The notes under the pieces: model-generated | What the model saw: the letters and a program-made list of their open reading frames with translations, nothing else | The model's database searches: none | Told to the model about the DNA's origin: nothing | DNA from: DATIUV01 sp049322755 | GTDB taxonomy: Bacteria; Pseudomonadota; Gammaproteobacteria; Burkholderiales; UBA6910 | Reading direction: 5' to 3' | Length of the DNA: 64,000 nucleotides | NCBI GenBank assembly: GCA_049322755.1 | Contig: JBMOQX010000034.1 | Span: 27,316 to 91,315 of the forward strand | Position numbers and translations under genes: made by a program | Part shown: one piece after another, positions 16,400 to 23,415 of the stretch | How positions within the stretch are numbered: the first letter of the stretch is position 1 | Layout of the letters: each line of letters begins with the position of its first letter

Positions 16400-17494
16400 T
16401 TAAAACCGCGAGCCCGCTTCCACGCCCGGCCCGCCGGTGCGGAAGCGGTAAATGCCCTGCCCGTCGACGCTGCGCTCAAGCCGGCCGCGGCGCCACAGGT
16501 AGTTGATGTGGGCCACCGCCTCGCCCATGGCGAAGAACACCTGGTGGGAGTCGAGCTGGCGCCGGAACAGCACCGGGATGAGATCGGCCGCCGAGCGCGG
16601 CTCGGCGCAAGCGCCCAGCAGGTCGCGAAACCGCGCGTCGTGATGCGAGCGCAGCGCATCCACCCGCGCCCGCAGTCCCGTGAAGACGCGCCCGTGGGAC
16701 GGCAGTACCAGCGTCTGGGCCGGCAGCTCGCGGAAGCGCGCCAGCGAGTCGAGGAACAGCGCCAGCGGGTCTCCCTCGGGCTCCGGGCTCCAGACACTGA
16801 CATTGGTGCTGATGCGCGGAAGGACCATGTCGCCGGAAATGAAAACCCCGAGATCGGGCGACCAGAGCGTGGCGTGCTCCGGCGCGTGGCCGTAGCCGAC
16901 GAGCACCTGCCACGCCCGTCCGCCGATCGCCAGTTCCTCGCCATCCACGATGCGCCGGTAATGCCGGGGAATCTCGGGCACTCCGCGGCGATAGACGTCG
17001 CCCTTCAAGCCCAGGCTGGCGAGCCGGCCCTCGTCCAGCCCGTGGCGTCGGTGCAGGGCCACCAGGGCTTCCTTGCCGAAGCCGGCGGCGCTGTCCGAGA
17101 CGGCGTGGGCGGTCAGGTACTCGGCCTGGGTCATCCAGAGTCCGGCGCCGAATTCCCGCGACAGCCAGTGGGCCATGCCGAGGTGGTCCGGGTGGTAATG
17201 GGTCACCAGGATGCGACGCACCGGCCGCGCGCCGATCACCGAGCGCACCAGCGTCTCCCAGGCAGCGCGGGTTTCGTCGCTGGTGTAGCCGCAGTCGACG
17301 AGAGTCCAGCCGTCGCCGTCCTCCAGCAGCCAGAGATTGATGTGGTCCAGCGCGAACGGCAGCGGCATGCGCAGCCAGTGGACGCCGTCGGCCACGCGCA
17401 AGGCCTCGCCGGGCGCCGGGACGCCCGCCAGCGGATAGCCCAGGTCAGCCGGGAGCGGGGCGTCGGGCTTTTTCTCGGCGGCCGCTTGCGTCAT
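16400..17494 (-). CDS. Metallo-beta-lactamase-fold hydrolase
   Basis: A 364-residue member of the MBL fold (glyoxalase-II-like group). Seen: the metal-binding VTHYHPDHLGMAHWL (HxHxDH) near residue 100, an early aspartate in TLVDCGYTSDETRAAW, a downstream histidine in VGYGHAPEHATLW and an aspartate in FISGDMVLP. A C-terminal helical extension (about 270-364) with AHINYLWRRGRLERS resembles the C-terminal DNA-binding-like tail seen in a subgroup of these hydrolases (MBLAC2/LACTB2-like). It is divergent from liuR and shares with it the palindrome at 17507, so it is probably a LiuR target, possibly an acyl-CoA or thioester hydrolase. The substrate is unknown. Confidence 0.82.
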   Translation of the reverse strand: MTQAAAEKKPDAPLPADLGYPLAGVPAPGEALRVADGVHWLRMPLPFALDHINLWLLEDGDGWTLVDCGYTSDETRAAWETLVRSVIGARPVRRILVTHYHPDHLGMAHWLSREFGAGLWMTQAEYLTAHAVSDSAAGFGKEALVALHRRHGLDEGRLASLGLKGDVYRRGVPEIPRHYRRIVDGEELAIGGRAWQVLVGYGHAPEHATLWSPDLGVFISGDMVLPRISTNVSVWSPEPEGDPLALFLDSLARFRELPAQTLVLPSHGRVFTGLRARVDALRSHHDARFRDLLGACAEPRSAADLIPVLFRRQLDSHQVFFAMGEAVAHINYLWRRGRLERSVDGQGIYRFRTGGPGVEAGSRF

Positions 17495-17506
17495 GGCATC
17501 AGGTGG

Positions 17507-17522
17507 TTTACGTTTACGTAAA
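17507..17522. promoter_or_regulatory. LiuR-like operator between the MBL hydrolase gene and liuR
   Basis: TTTACGTTTACGTAAA is a palindrome with one central mismatch, followed by GTGACG, which resembles a further half-site. It lies 12 bases upstream of the minus-strand hydrolase start and 37 bases upstream of liuR, so it can control both directions, including autoregulation of liuR. The same motif is found at 14429 and 17996. Confidence 0.8.
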
Positions 17523-17559
17523 GTGACGTTTGTCGGTCCTCAAAGCATTCTAGGAGTTT

Positions 17560-17985
17560 ATGCTGCGTAACACAATGAACAAGGAAGCCTTCACCATCAC
17601 CGAACTGGCCAAGGAGTTCGGGGTCACCACCCGGACCATCCGTTTCTACGAGGATCAGGGGCTGCTGAACCCGTCCCGGGACGGGCGCAATCGCATCTAC
17701 GGCAAGCGCGACCGGGTCCGACTCAAGCTCACCCTGCGGGGCAAGCGACTGGGTTTCAGCCTGGGCGAGGTGCGGGAGCTGTTCAACCTCTACGATTCGG
17801 CCCGGGACGAGACGGCGCAACTCAACCAGTTCCTGGCCATCCTGGAGAAGCGCCGCACCCAGCTGGAGCAGCAGAAGGAGGACATCGACGCGCTGCTGGC
17901 CGAGATCGGCATGTTCGAGATCCAGTGCCGGCAGATCCTGAGCCAGCGGGCACGGGCAGCCCGGCGGGAAACGGTCGAGACCTGA
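17560..17985 (+). CDS. liuR: LiuR-type MerR family transcriptional regulator
   Basis: A 141-residue DNA-binding regulator. The N-terminal MerR winged helix reads FTITELAKEFGVTTRTIRFY then EDQGLLNP; the second half, RDRVRLKLTLRGKRLGFSLGE, is characteristic of LiuR proteins that control branched-chain amino acid degradation. A C-terminal coiled coil (about 85-125, QLEQQKEDIDALLAEI) provides the dimer. There is no MerR-type metal-binding cysteine pair (a single Cys near residue 125), so it is an acyl-CoA/metabolite sensor type rather than a metal sensor. TAGGAG just before the ATG at 17560 supports this start. It is flanked by two copies of its presumed operator and precedes the liu genes on the same strand. 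Confidence 0.9.
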   Translation: MLRNTMNKEAFTITELAKEFGVTTRTIRFYEDQGLLNPSRDGRNRIYGKRDRVRLKLTLRGKRLGFSLGEVRELFNLYDSARDETAQLNQFLAILEKRRTQLEQQKEDIDALLAEIGMFEIQCRQILSQRARAARRETVET

Positions 17986-17995
17986 ATACCCGCCA

Positions 17996-18011
17996 TTGAC
18001 GTTAACGTAAA
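17996..18011. promoter_or_regulatory. LiuR-like operator at the start of the leucine catabolic operon
   Basis: TTGACGTTAACGTAAA is a palindrome with one mismatch (half-sites TTGACGTT and AACGTAAA), with AACGT at its heart, as in the sites at 14429 and 17507. It ends only four bases before the ATG of the thioesterase gene, so the regulator would sit over the start of the message, or transcription starts upstream within liuR. Confidence 0.8.
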
Positions 18012-18015
18012 GGTC

Positions 18016-18483
18016 ATGCTCCCCGCCACTGCCCCATTTGAAACCCCGGACCCGGCCTACGAATCCCGGGTCCGCTCCAGCTTCTCGCGCCAGGGAATCA
18101 TGCAGTATCTTGGAGCCGAGCTGGCCCGGGTTGGGCCCGGCCGCTGCGAGGTGCGGCTGCCGTTCAAGCCCGAATTGACCCAGCAGCACGGCTTCTTCCA
18201 CGGGGGCGTCATCGGCACCATCGCCGATTCCGCCGGCGGCTACGCCGCGTTCACGCTGATGCCGGCCGATTCCGGGGTGCTGACGGTGGAATACAAGCTC
18301 AATCTGCTGGCCCCCGGCGACGGCGACCTCCTGATCGCCCGGGGCGAGGTCATCAAGCCCGGGCGCTCGCTGATGGTGTCGCGCGCCGATGTGGTGGTGC
18401 GCAAGAACGGGCGCGAAAGGCTCTGCGCCACGCTGCTGCAGACGCTGATGACCATGCGCGGCAAGTCCGAAGTGCAGGGATAG
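18016..18483 (+). CDS. PaaI-family hotdog-fold thioesterase
   Basis: A 155-residue single-hotdog acyl-CoA thioesterase of the PaaI/YdiI type, releasing CoA from acyl-CoA esters. Seen: the RVRSSFSRQGIMQYLGAEL opening, the catalytic-helix motif QQHGFFHGGVIGTIADSAGGYAAF (conserved HGG and Asp) and the C-terminal beta strand SLMVSRADVVV. The operator ends four bases before the ATG and only a weak AAGG is present, so the real translation start may differ by a few codons; the next in-frame ATG lies in the conserved region. It is the first gene of the liu run and may prevent CoA trapping. The substrate is unknown. Confidence 0.85.
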   Translation: MLPATAPFETPDPAYESRVRSSFSRQGIMQYLGAELARVGPGRCEVRLPFKPELTQQHGFFHGGVIGTIADSAGGYAAFTLMPADSGVLTVEYKLNLLAPGDGDLLIARGEVIKPGRSLMVSRADVVVRKNGRERLCATLLQTLMTMRGKSEVQG

Positions 18484-18493
18484 GAGACAGCCC

Positions 18494-19684
18494 ATGAAAC
18501 CCGCCGACGCGATGACGCCGCCGGAACTGCCGGGCCTGGACTTCGGCCTCGGCGACACCGTCGACATGCTGCGCGCGAGCGTGCGCCAGTTCGCCGCCGC
18601 GGAGATTGCTCCGCGCGCCGCGGAGATCGACCGCAGCAACGAGTTCCCCCGCGACCTCTGGCCGCGGCTCGGCGCCATGGGGCTGCTGGGCATCACCGTG
18701 GAGGAGGAATACGGCGGCGCCGGGCTCGGTTACCTGGTCCACGTCGTCGCCATGGAGGAGGTTTCGCGCGCGTCGGCGGCGGTGGGCCTGTCCTACGGCG
18801 CCCACTCGAACCTGTGTGTGAACCAGATCCGCCGCAACGGCAACGACGCCCAGCGCCGCCGCTACCTGCCGAAGCTGGTTTCCGGCGAGCAGGTCGGCGC
18901 GCTGGCCATGTCCGAGGCCGGGTCCGGCTCCGACGTCGTGTCGATGCGGCTCAAGGCCGAGCGCCGCGGCGACCGCTTCGTGCTGAACGGCACCAAGATG
19001 TGGATCACCAACGGCCCCGACGCCGACGTGCTGGTGGTCTACGCCAAGACCGATCCCAAGGCCGGCCCCCGCGGCATCACCGCGTTCATCGTCGAGCAGG
19101 GCATGGCCGGGTTCACCACCGCGCAGAAGCTGGACAAGCTGGGGATGCGCGGCTCCAACACCTGCGAGCTGGTGTTTCAGGGCTGCGAGGTGCCGGCAGA
19201 GAATGTCCTGGGCCCGCTGAACGAGGGCGTGAACGTGCTGATGAGCGGCCTCGACTATGAGCGCGCGGTGCTGGCCGGCGGACCGCTCGGCATCATGGCG
19301 GCGTGCCTGGACGCGGTCATCCCGTACGTGCACGAGCGCAAACAGTTCGGCCAGGCGATCGGCGAGTTCCAGCTGATGCAGGGCAAGCTGGCCGACATGT
19401 ATACCGCCTTCAATGCATGCCGCGCCTACGTCTACACCGTGGCGGCGGCGTGCGATCGCGGCCGCGCCACCCGCAAGGATGCCGCCGGCGCGATACTCTA
19501 CGCGGCGGAGAAGGCCACCTGGATGGCGCTGGAGGCGATCCAGTGCCTCGGCGGCAACGGCTACATCAACGACTACCCCACCGGACGCCTGCTGCGCGAC
19601 GCCAAGCTCTACGAGATCGGCGCCGGCACCTCCGAGATCCGCCGCTGGTTGATCGGCCGGGAGCTGTTCGAGGAAACGAAATGA
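18494..19684 (+). CDS. liuA: Isovaleryl-CoA dehydrogenase
   Basis: A 396-residue FAD-dependent acyl-CoA dehydrogenase that oxidises isovaleryl-CoA to 3-methylcrotonyl-CoA in leucine degradation, passing electrons to ETF. Seen: the AMSEAGSGSDVVSM flavin/substrate motif, MWITNGPDADVLVVYAKT, and GLDYERAVLAGGP with the catalytic base at Glu256, the position specific to isovaleryl-CoA dehydrogenases. IQCLGGNGYINDYPTGRLLRDAKLYEIGAGTSEIRR closes the fold, with Gly in place of the Glu used by other acyl-CoA dehydrogenases (YEIGAGTSE). It starts at ATG 18494 behind TAGGAGA, 10 bases after the thioesterase gene. Confidence 0.95.
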   Translation: MKPADAMTPPELPGLDFGLGDTVDMLRASVRQFAAAEIAPRAAEIDRSNEFPRDLWPRLGAMGLLGITVEEEYGGAGLGYLVHVVAMEEVSRASAAVGLSYGAHSNLCVNQIRRNGNDAQRRRYLPKLVSGEQVGALAMSEAGSGSDVVSMRLKAERRGDRFVLNGTKMWITNGPDADVLVVYAKTDPKAGPRGITAFIVEQGMAGFTTAQKLDKLGMRGSNTCELVFQGCEVPAENVLGPLNEGVNVLMSGLDYERAVLAGGPLGIMAACLDAVIPYVHERKQFGQAIGEFQLMQGKLADMYTAFNACRAYVYTVAAACDRGRATRKDAAGAILYAAEKATWMALEAIQCLGGNGYINDYPTGRLLRDAKLYEIGAGTSEIRRWLIGRELFEETK

Positions 19685-19731
19685 GATACCGCACGCGAAC
19701 CGCAGAGGTACAACGACGCGCAGGACTTTTC

Positions 19732-19807
19732 ACCGCAAAGGACGCAAAGGAAAAGCAAAACTCGTTCATTCCTTGGTTTCCTCCGCGTCCTCTGCGTCCC
19801 CCGCGGT
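19732..19807. repeat. Intergenic inverted repeat, GCAAAGGACG family, copy 1
   Basis: The left arm ACCGCAAAGGACGCAAAGG (19732 on) and a right arm at 19777-19807 (tttcc...ccgcggt) are reverse-complementary apart from A/G changes and one extra 9-base unit in the right arm. It fills most of the 200-base gap between liuA and the thiolase gene. Two further copies lie at 21350 and 22658. No gene is seen in this gap. Confidence 0.7.
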
Positions 19808-19885
19808 TCAACAAATGCTCCGCGTGCCTATGCCGCATGCAGCCTGTAGAAACCGTCGAACGCGAAATCAACCGAGGACTGAGTC

Positions 19886-21070
19886 GTGCACACTGACCCC
19901 ATCGTCATCGTCGGCGCCGCGCGCACTCCAATGGGCGGCTTCCAGGGCGATCTGGCGCCCCTCACCGCGCCCGAGCTGGGCGCGGCGGCGATCCGCGCCG
20001 CCGTCGAGCGCGCCGGCATCGCCCCCGGCGACGTGCAGGAAGTCATCATGGGCAACGTGCTGCCAGCGGGCCAGGGCCAGGCACCTGCGCGCCAGGCGAG
20101 CCTGGGCGCGGGCATTCCCCTCGCCGCCGGCTGCACCACCATCAACAAGATGTGCGGCTCCGGGATGAAGGCGGCGATGCTGGCCCACGACCTGCTCGCC
20201 GCCGGCAGCAACGACGTCATGGTGGCGGGCGGCATGGAGAGCATGTCCAACGCGCCCTACCTGCTGCCCAAGGCGCGCAGCGGGCTGCGCCTGGGCCACG
20301 CCCAGCTGCAGGACCATATGTTCACCGACGGCCTCGAGGACGCCTACGACAAGGGCCGCCTCATGGGCAGCTTCGCCGAGGAGTGCGCCGACAAGTACCG
20401 CTTCTCGCGCGAAGCCCAGGACCGCTTCGCCATCGCCTCGCTCACGCGGGCCCAGACCGCGATCAGGGACGGCAGCTTCCGCGGCGAGATCGTCCCGGTC
20501 AGGGTGAGCTCGAAGAAGGGCGACGTGACGATCGAGCACGACGAGCAGCCGCTCAAGGCCAACCTGGACAAGATCCCTTCGCTCAAGCCGGCGTTCCGCA
20601 AGGACGGCACCGTGACGCCGGCCAACTCCAGCTCGATTTCCGACGGCGCCGCGGCGCTGGTGATGATGCGCCGATCGGAGGCGCTGAAGCGCGGGCTTGT
20701 CCCGGTGGCGGTAATCCACGGCCACGCGACCCACGCCCAGGAGCCGGGCTGGTTCACCACCGCGCCCATCGGGGCGATCCGCAACCTCTACGCCCGCGTC
20801 GGCTGGACCGCCGCCGACGTCGACCTGTACGAGATCAACGAGGCGTTCGCGGTGGTCGCCATGGCGGCGATGGAGGACCTCCAGCTCAGCCACGACCGCG
20901 TAAACGTCCACGGCGGCGCGTGCGCGCTGGGCCATCCGGTGGGCGCCTCGGGCGCGCGCATCATGGTGACGCTGCTGGCGGCGCTGGAGAAGTACGGTCT
21001 CAAGCGCGGCGTCGCCGCACTGTGCATCGGCGGCGGCGAGGCCACCGCGATCGCGCTCGAGCGCGTCTGA
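19886..21070 (+). CDS. Acetyl-CoA C-acetyltransferase (thiolase)
   Basis: A 394-residue thiolase that cleaves acetoacetyl-CoA (or condenses acetyl-CoA; 2-methylacetoacetyl-CoA is also possible). Seen: the nucleophilic cysteine in INKMCGSGMKAAML near residue 90, the NEAFAVVAMAAMEDL active-site motif, NVHGGACALGHPVGASGARI with the catalytic histidine, and the second cysteine in AALCIGGGEATAIALE. The start is GTG 19886. In the leucine pathway acetoacetate activation requires a thiolase at the end. It could also feed PHA synthesis through PhaC, although no phaB is nearby. Confidence 0.93.
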   Translation: MHTDPIVIVGAARTPMGGFQGDLAPLTAPELGAAAIRAAVERAGIAPGDVQEVIMGNVLPAGQGQAPARQASLGAGIPLAAGCTTINKMCGSGMKAAMLAHDLLAAGSNDVMVAGGMESMSNAPYLLPKARSGLRLGHAQLQDHMFTDGLEDAYDKGRLMGSFAEECADKYRFSREAQDRFAIASLTRAQTAIRDGSFRGEIVPVRVSSKKGDVTIEHDEQPLKANLDKIPSLKPAFRKDGTVTPANSSSISDGAAALVMMRRSEALKRGLVPVAVIHGHATHAQEPGWFTTAPIGAIRNLYARVGWTAADVDLYEINEAFAVVAMAAMEDLQLSHDRVNVHGGACALGHPVGASGARIMVTLLAALEKYGLKRGVAALCIGGGEATAIALERV

Positions 21071-21102
21071 CCGAATTCCAACCTCGACAAGGAGAAGAAG
21101 CG

Positions 21103-21291
21103 ATGGGTATCGAAATCGGCGGCCTGTTGGGCCTGCTCATCCTGGTGGCGGACGTCTGGGCCATCGTCAACGTCTTCCAGAGCTCGGCCTCCACCGGTTC
21201 CAAGGTCTTCTGGACCGTCCTGATCCTGATCCTGCCGCTGCTGGGGCTCATCATCTGGCTCATCGCCGGGCCGCGCAGCAAGGCAGCCTGA
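21103..21291 (+). CDS. Small membrane protein with PLDc_N-type domain
   Basis: A 62-residue protein with two hydrophobic helices (about residues 5-25 and 36-55) joined by NVFQSSASTGSKVFW, and ending LIAGPRSKAA. This matches the small phospholipase-D N-terminal (PLDc_N) membrane module that occurs as a stand-alone protein. The ATG is supported by AAGGAGAAG seven bases upstream. It sits in the liu operon between the thiolase and acyl-CoA dehydrogenase genes. The function is unknown; the membrane topology is visible. Confidence 0.8.
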   Translation: MGIEIGGLLGLLILVADVWAIVNVFQSSASTGSKVFWTVLILILPLLGLIIWLIAGPRSKAA

Positions 21292-21349
21292 GCTCCCCAG
21301 CGCCGGAGCGGCTGCCCACGAAAGCGGACGAAAGGTCGAATGACCTTTC

Positions 21350-21431
21350 ACCGCGAAGGACGCCAAGGACGCAAAGGAAGAGAGCGGCCATGCCGAGACT
21401 GTTGTTGTTTCCTTCGCGTACTTGGCGGTTG
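21350..21431. repeat. Intergenic inverted repeat, GCAAAGGACG family, copy 2
   Basis: The left arm at 21350-21379 (ACCGCGAAGGACGCCAAGG followed by ACGCAAAGGAA) pairs with the right arm 21408-21431 (tttccttcgcgtacttggcggtt). It lies between the PLDc_N gene and the acyl-CoA dehydrogenase gene. An in-frame upstream TTG for the latter would fall inside this repeat, which is one reason for starting that gene at 21473. Confidence 0.7.
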
Positions 21432-21472
21432 AAATCGCCTTTGTCGTTCCGCCCATTGACCGACTTCCTGAA

Positions 21473-22612
21473 ATGATCCTCACGCCTGAGCAGGAAATGA
21501 TCCGCGACAGCGTGCGCGCGTTCGCCCGCGAGCGGCTGGCGCCGTTCGCTGCCCGGTGGGACCGGGACGGCACCTTCCCCCGGGAGGCGCTGAAGGAGCT
21601 GGCGGCGCTGGGGGTGATGGGCATGACCGTGCCCGAGGAACACGGCGGCGCCGGCGCCGACATGGTGTCGCTGGCGCTGGCGATCGAGGAGATCGCCGCC
21701 GGCGACGGCGCGGTGTCCACCATCGTCGGCGTGATGAACTCGGTGGTATGCGGCCCCATCCTCCAGTTCGGCAGCGACGAGCAGAAATCCCGCTGGCTGC
21801 CGCGGCTGGCGCGCGGCGAGCTGCTGGGCTGCTTCTGCCTGTCGGAGCCGGAGGCCGGCTCCGACGCCGCCGCCATCGCCACCCGGGCGCGGCGCGACGG
21901 CGGCGATTACGTGATCGACGGCGTCAAGCAGTTCATCACCACCGGCAAGAACGCCGACCTCGCCGTGGTGTTCGCGGTCACCGACAAGGCGGCGGGCAAG
22001 CGCGGCATCAGCGCGTTTCTGGTGCCCACCGACGCGCCCGGCTACACGGTGGCCCGGGTCGAGGACAAACTGGGGCAGAGGGCCTCCGACACCGCCCAGA
22101 TCGTGTTCGACGGCGTGCGCGTCCCGAAGGCAAGCCGCCTCGGCGCCGAAGGCCAGGGCTACCGTATCGCGCTCGCCAACCTGGAGTCCGGCCGCATCGG
22201 CGTCGCCGCCCAGTCGGTCGGCATGGCACGGGCCGCATGCGAGGCGGCGCTGGCTTACGCCCGCGACCGCAAGGCGTTCGGCAAAGCGATCATCGAGCAC
22301 CAGGCGGTCAACTTCCGCCTCGCCGACATGGCGACACGGATCGAGGCCGCGCGCCAGCTGATCCTGCACGCTGCCGCCCTCAAGGACGCCGGGCGGCCGT
22401 GCCTCAAGGAGGCGAGCATGGCCAAGCTGTTGGCCTCCGAAATGGCCGAACGGGTATGCTCGGACGCGATCCAGGTCCACGGCGGCTACGGCTACCTGAA
22501 GGACTTTCCGGTGGAGCGCATCTGGCGCGACGTGCGCGTGACCCAGATCTACGAAGGCACCAGCGACGTGCAGCGGCTGGTGATCGGGCGGGCGCTCGCC
22601 GATGAGGCTTAG
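21473..22612 (+). CDS. Short/branched-chain-type acyl-CoA dehydrogenase
   Basis: A 379-residue FAD-dependent acyl-CoA dehydrogenase. Seen: an N-terminal helical domain, FCLSEPEAGSDAAAIATRA, the KQFITTGKNADLAVVFAV strand, AEGQGYRIALANLESGRIGVAAQSVGMA, and the C-terminal IQVHGGYGYLKDFPVERIWRDVRVTQIYEGTSDVQRLVIG with the catalytic glutamate in YEGTSD. This is the position used by short-chain and 2-methylbutyryl/isobutyryl enzymes, unlike LiuA. In this cluster a role in isoleucine or valine acyl-CoA oxidation is plausible. The ATG at 21473 gives the usual MxLTxEQ start; upstream codons lie in the repeat. Confidence 0.9.
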   Translation: MILTPEQEMIRDSVRAFARERLAPFAARWDRDGTFPREALKELAALGVMGMTVPEEHGGAGADMVSLALAIEEIAAGDGAVSTIVGVMNSVVCGPILQFGSDEQKSRWLPRLARGELLGCFCLSEPEAGSDAAAIATRARRDGGDYVIDGVKQFITTGKNADLAVVFAVTDKAAGKRGISAFLVPTDAPGYTVARVEDKLGQRASDTAQIVFDGVRVPKASRLGAEGQGYRIALANLESGRIGVAAQSVGMARAACEAALAYARDRKAFGKAIIEHQAVNFRLADMATRIEAARQLILHAAALKDAGRPCLKEASMAKLLASEMAERVCSDAIQVHGGYGYLKDFPVERIWRDVRVTQIYEGTSDVQRLVIGRALADEA

Positions 22613-22657
22613 TCTTCACCGCACAGGCGCGGACACGCTGACAAGACGAAGGTCTTA

Positions 22658-22740
22658 AACCGCAAAGGACGCCAAGGAGTATCAAGAGAGATGCTGCGTG
22701 AATTCATACTTTGCGTCCTTTGCGTCCTTGGCGGTGAAAA
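22658..22740. repeat. Intergenic inverted repeat, GCAAAGGACG family, copy 3
   Basis: The left arm AACCGCAAAGGACGCCAAGG (22658 on) pairs with the right arm at 22708-22740, which has two tandem TTTGCGTCC units and ends TTGGCGGTGAAAA. A further GC-rich variant pair surrounds it (accgcacaggcgcgg near 22618 and ccgcctccgcggt near 22766). It occupies the 197-base gap between the dehydrogenase and the HCCA-isomerase-like gene. Confidence 0.7.
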
Positions 22741-22809
22741 GCTTGCGTCTTTCTCCGCGTCTCCCCGCCTCCGCGGTAAATCGCACCCCTGAATCACGGA
22801 GCCGACGAC

Positions 22810-23415
22810 ATGCCCGATCCGATCGACTTCTACTTCGACTTCTCCTCCCCCTACGGCTACTTCGCCAGCTGCCAGGTGGACGCGCTGGCGGTGAAGCACG
22901 GCCGCGAGGCCGTGTGGCGGCCGATCCTGCTGGGGCTGGTGTTCAAGGTCACCGGCGGCCAGCCGCTGCCGACGCTGCCGCTGAAGGGCGACTACGCCAA
23001 GCGCGACATCCCCCGCTGCGGCCGGCTCTACGGGGTACCGGTGCGCATTCCCTCCCGCTTCCCGGTGGCGACCCAGGCGCCGGTGCGCGCGTTCTACTGG
23101 CTGCACGACCGCGATCCGGCCAAGGCCAGGGCCTTGGCGGCAGCCGTCTATCGCGCGTATTTCGTCGACGACGCCGACATCGCGAACCCGGAGGTGATCG
23201 CCGAGATTGCCGCCGCGGCCGACGTCGCGGACCGGGCCGAAGCCCTCGCTGCGCTGGGCGATCCTGCGGTGAAGGAGCGCGCCCGCACCGAGACGGAAGC
23301 CGCCATCGCCCGCGGCGTGTTCGGCTCGCCGTTCCTGATCGTTGACGGCGAGCCGTTCTGGGGCATGGACCGCCTGCCCCAGGCGGCACGCTGGCTGGAA
23401 ACCGGCGGCTGGTGA
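22810..23415 (+). CDS. 2-hydroxychromene-2-carboxylate isomerase family protein (DsbA/kappa-GST fold)
   Basis: A 201-residue thioredoxin-like protein of the HCCA isomerase/kappa glutathione transferase family. Seen: the opening IDFYFDFSSPYGYFAS, where the active-site Ser replaces the DsbA cysteine, an all-helical insert, and the C-terminal GVFGSPFLIVDGEPFWGMDRL with the cis-proline. Characterised relatives isomerise 2-hydroxychromene-2-carboxylate in naphthalene breakdown, but members are frequent in acyl-CoA operons without known substrate. Its stop codon overlaps the liuB start (ATG inside TGATG), so it is cotranslated with the carboxylase. The catalytic role here is not known. Confidence 0.85.
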   Translation: MPDPIDFYFDFSSPYGYFASCQVDALAVKHGREAVWRPILLGLVFKVTGGQPLPTLPLKGDYAKRDIPRCGRLYGVPVRIPSRFPVATQAPVRAFYWLHDRDPAKARALAAAVYRAYFVDDADIANPEVIAEIAAAADVADRAEALAALGDPAVKERARTETEAAIARGVFGSPFLIVDGEPFWGMDRLPQAARWLETGGW

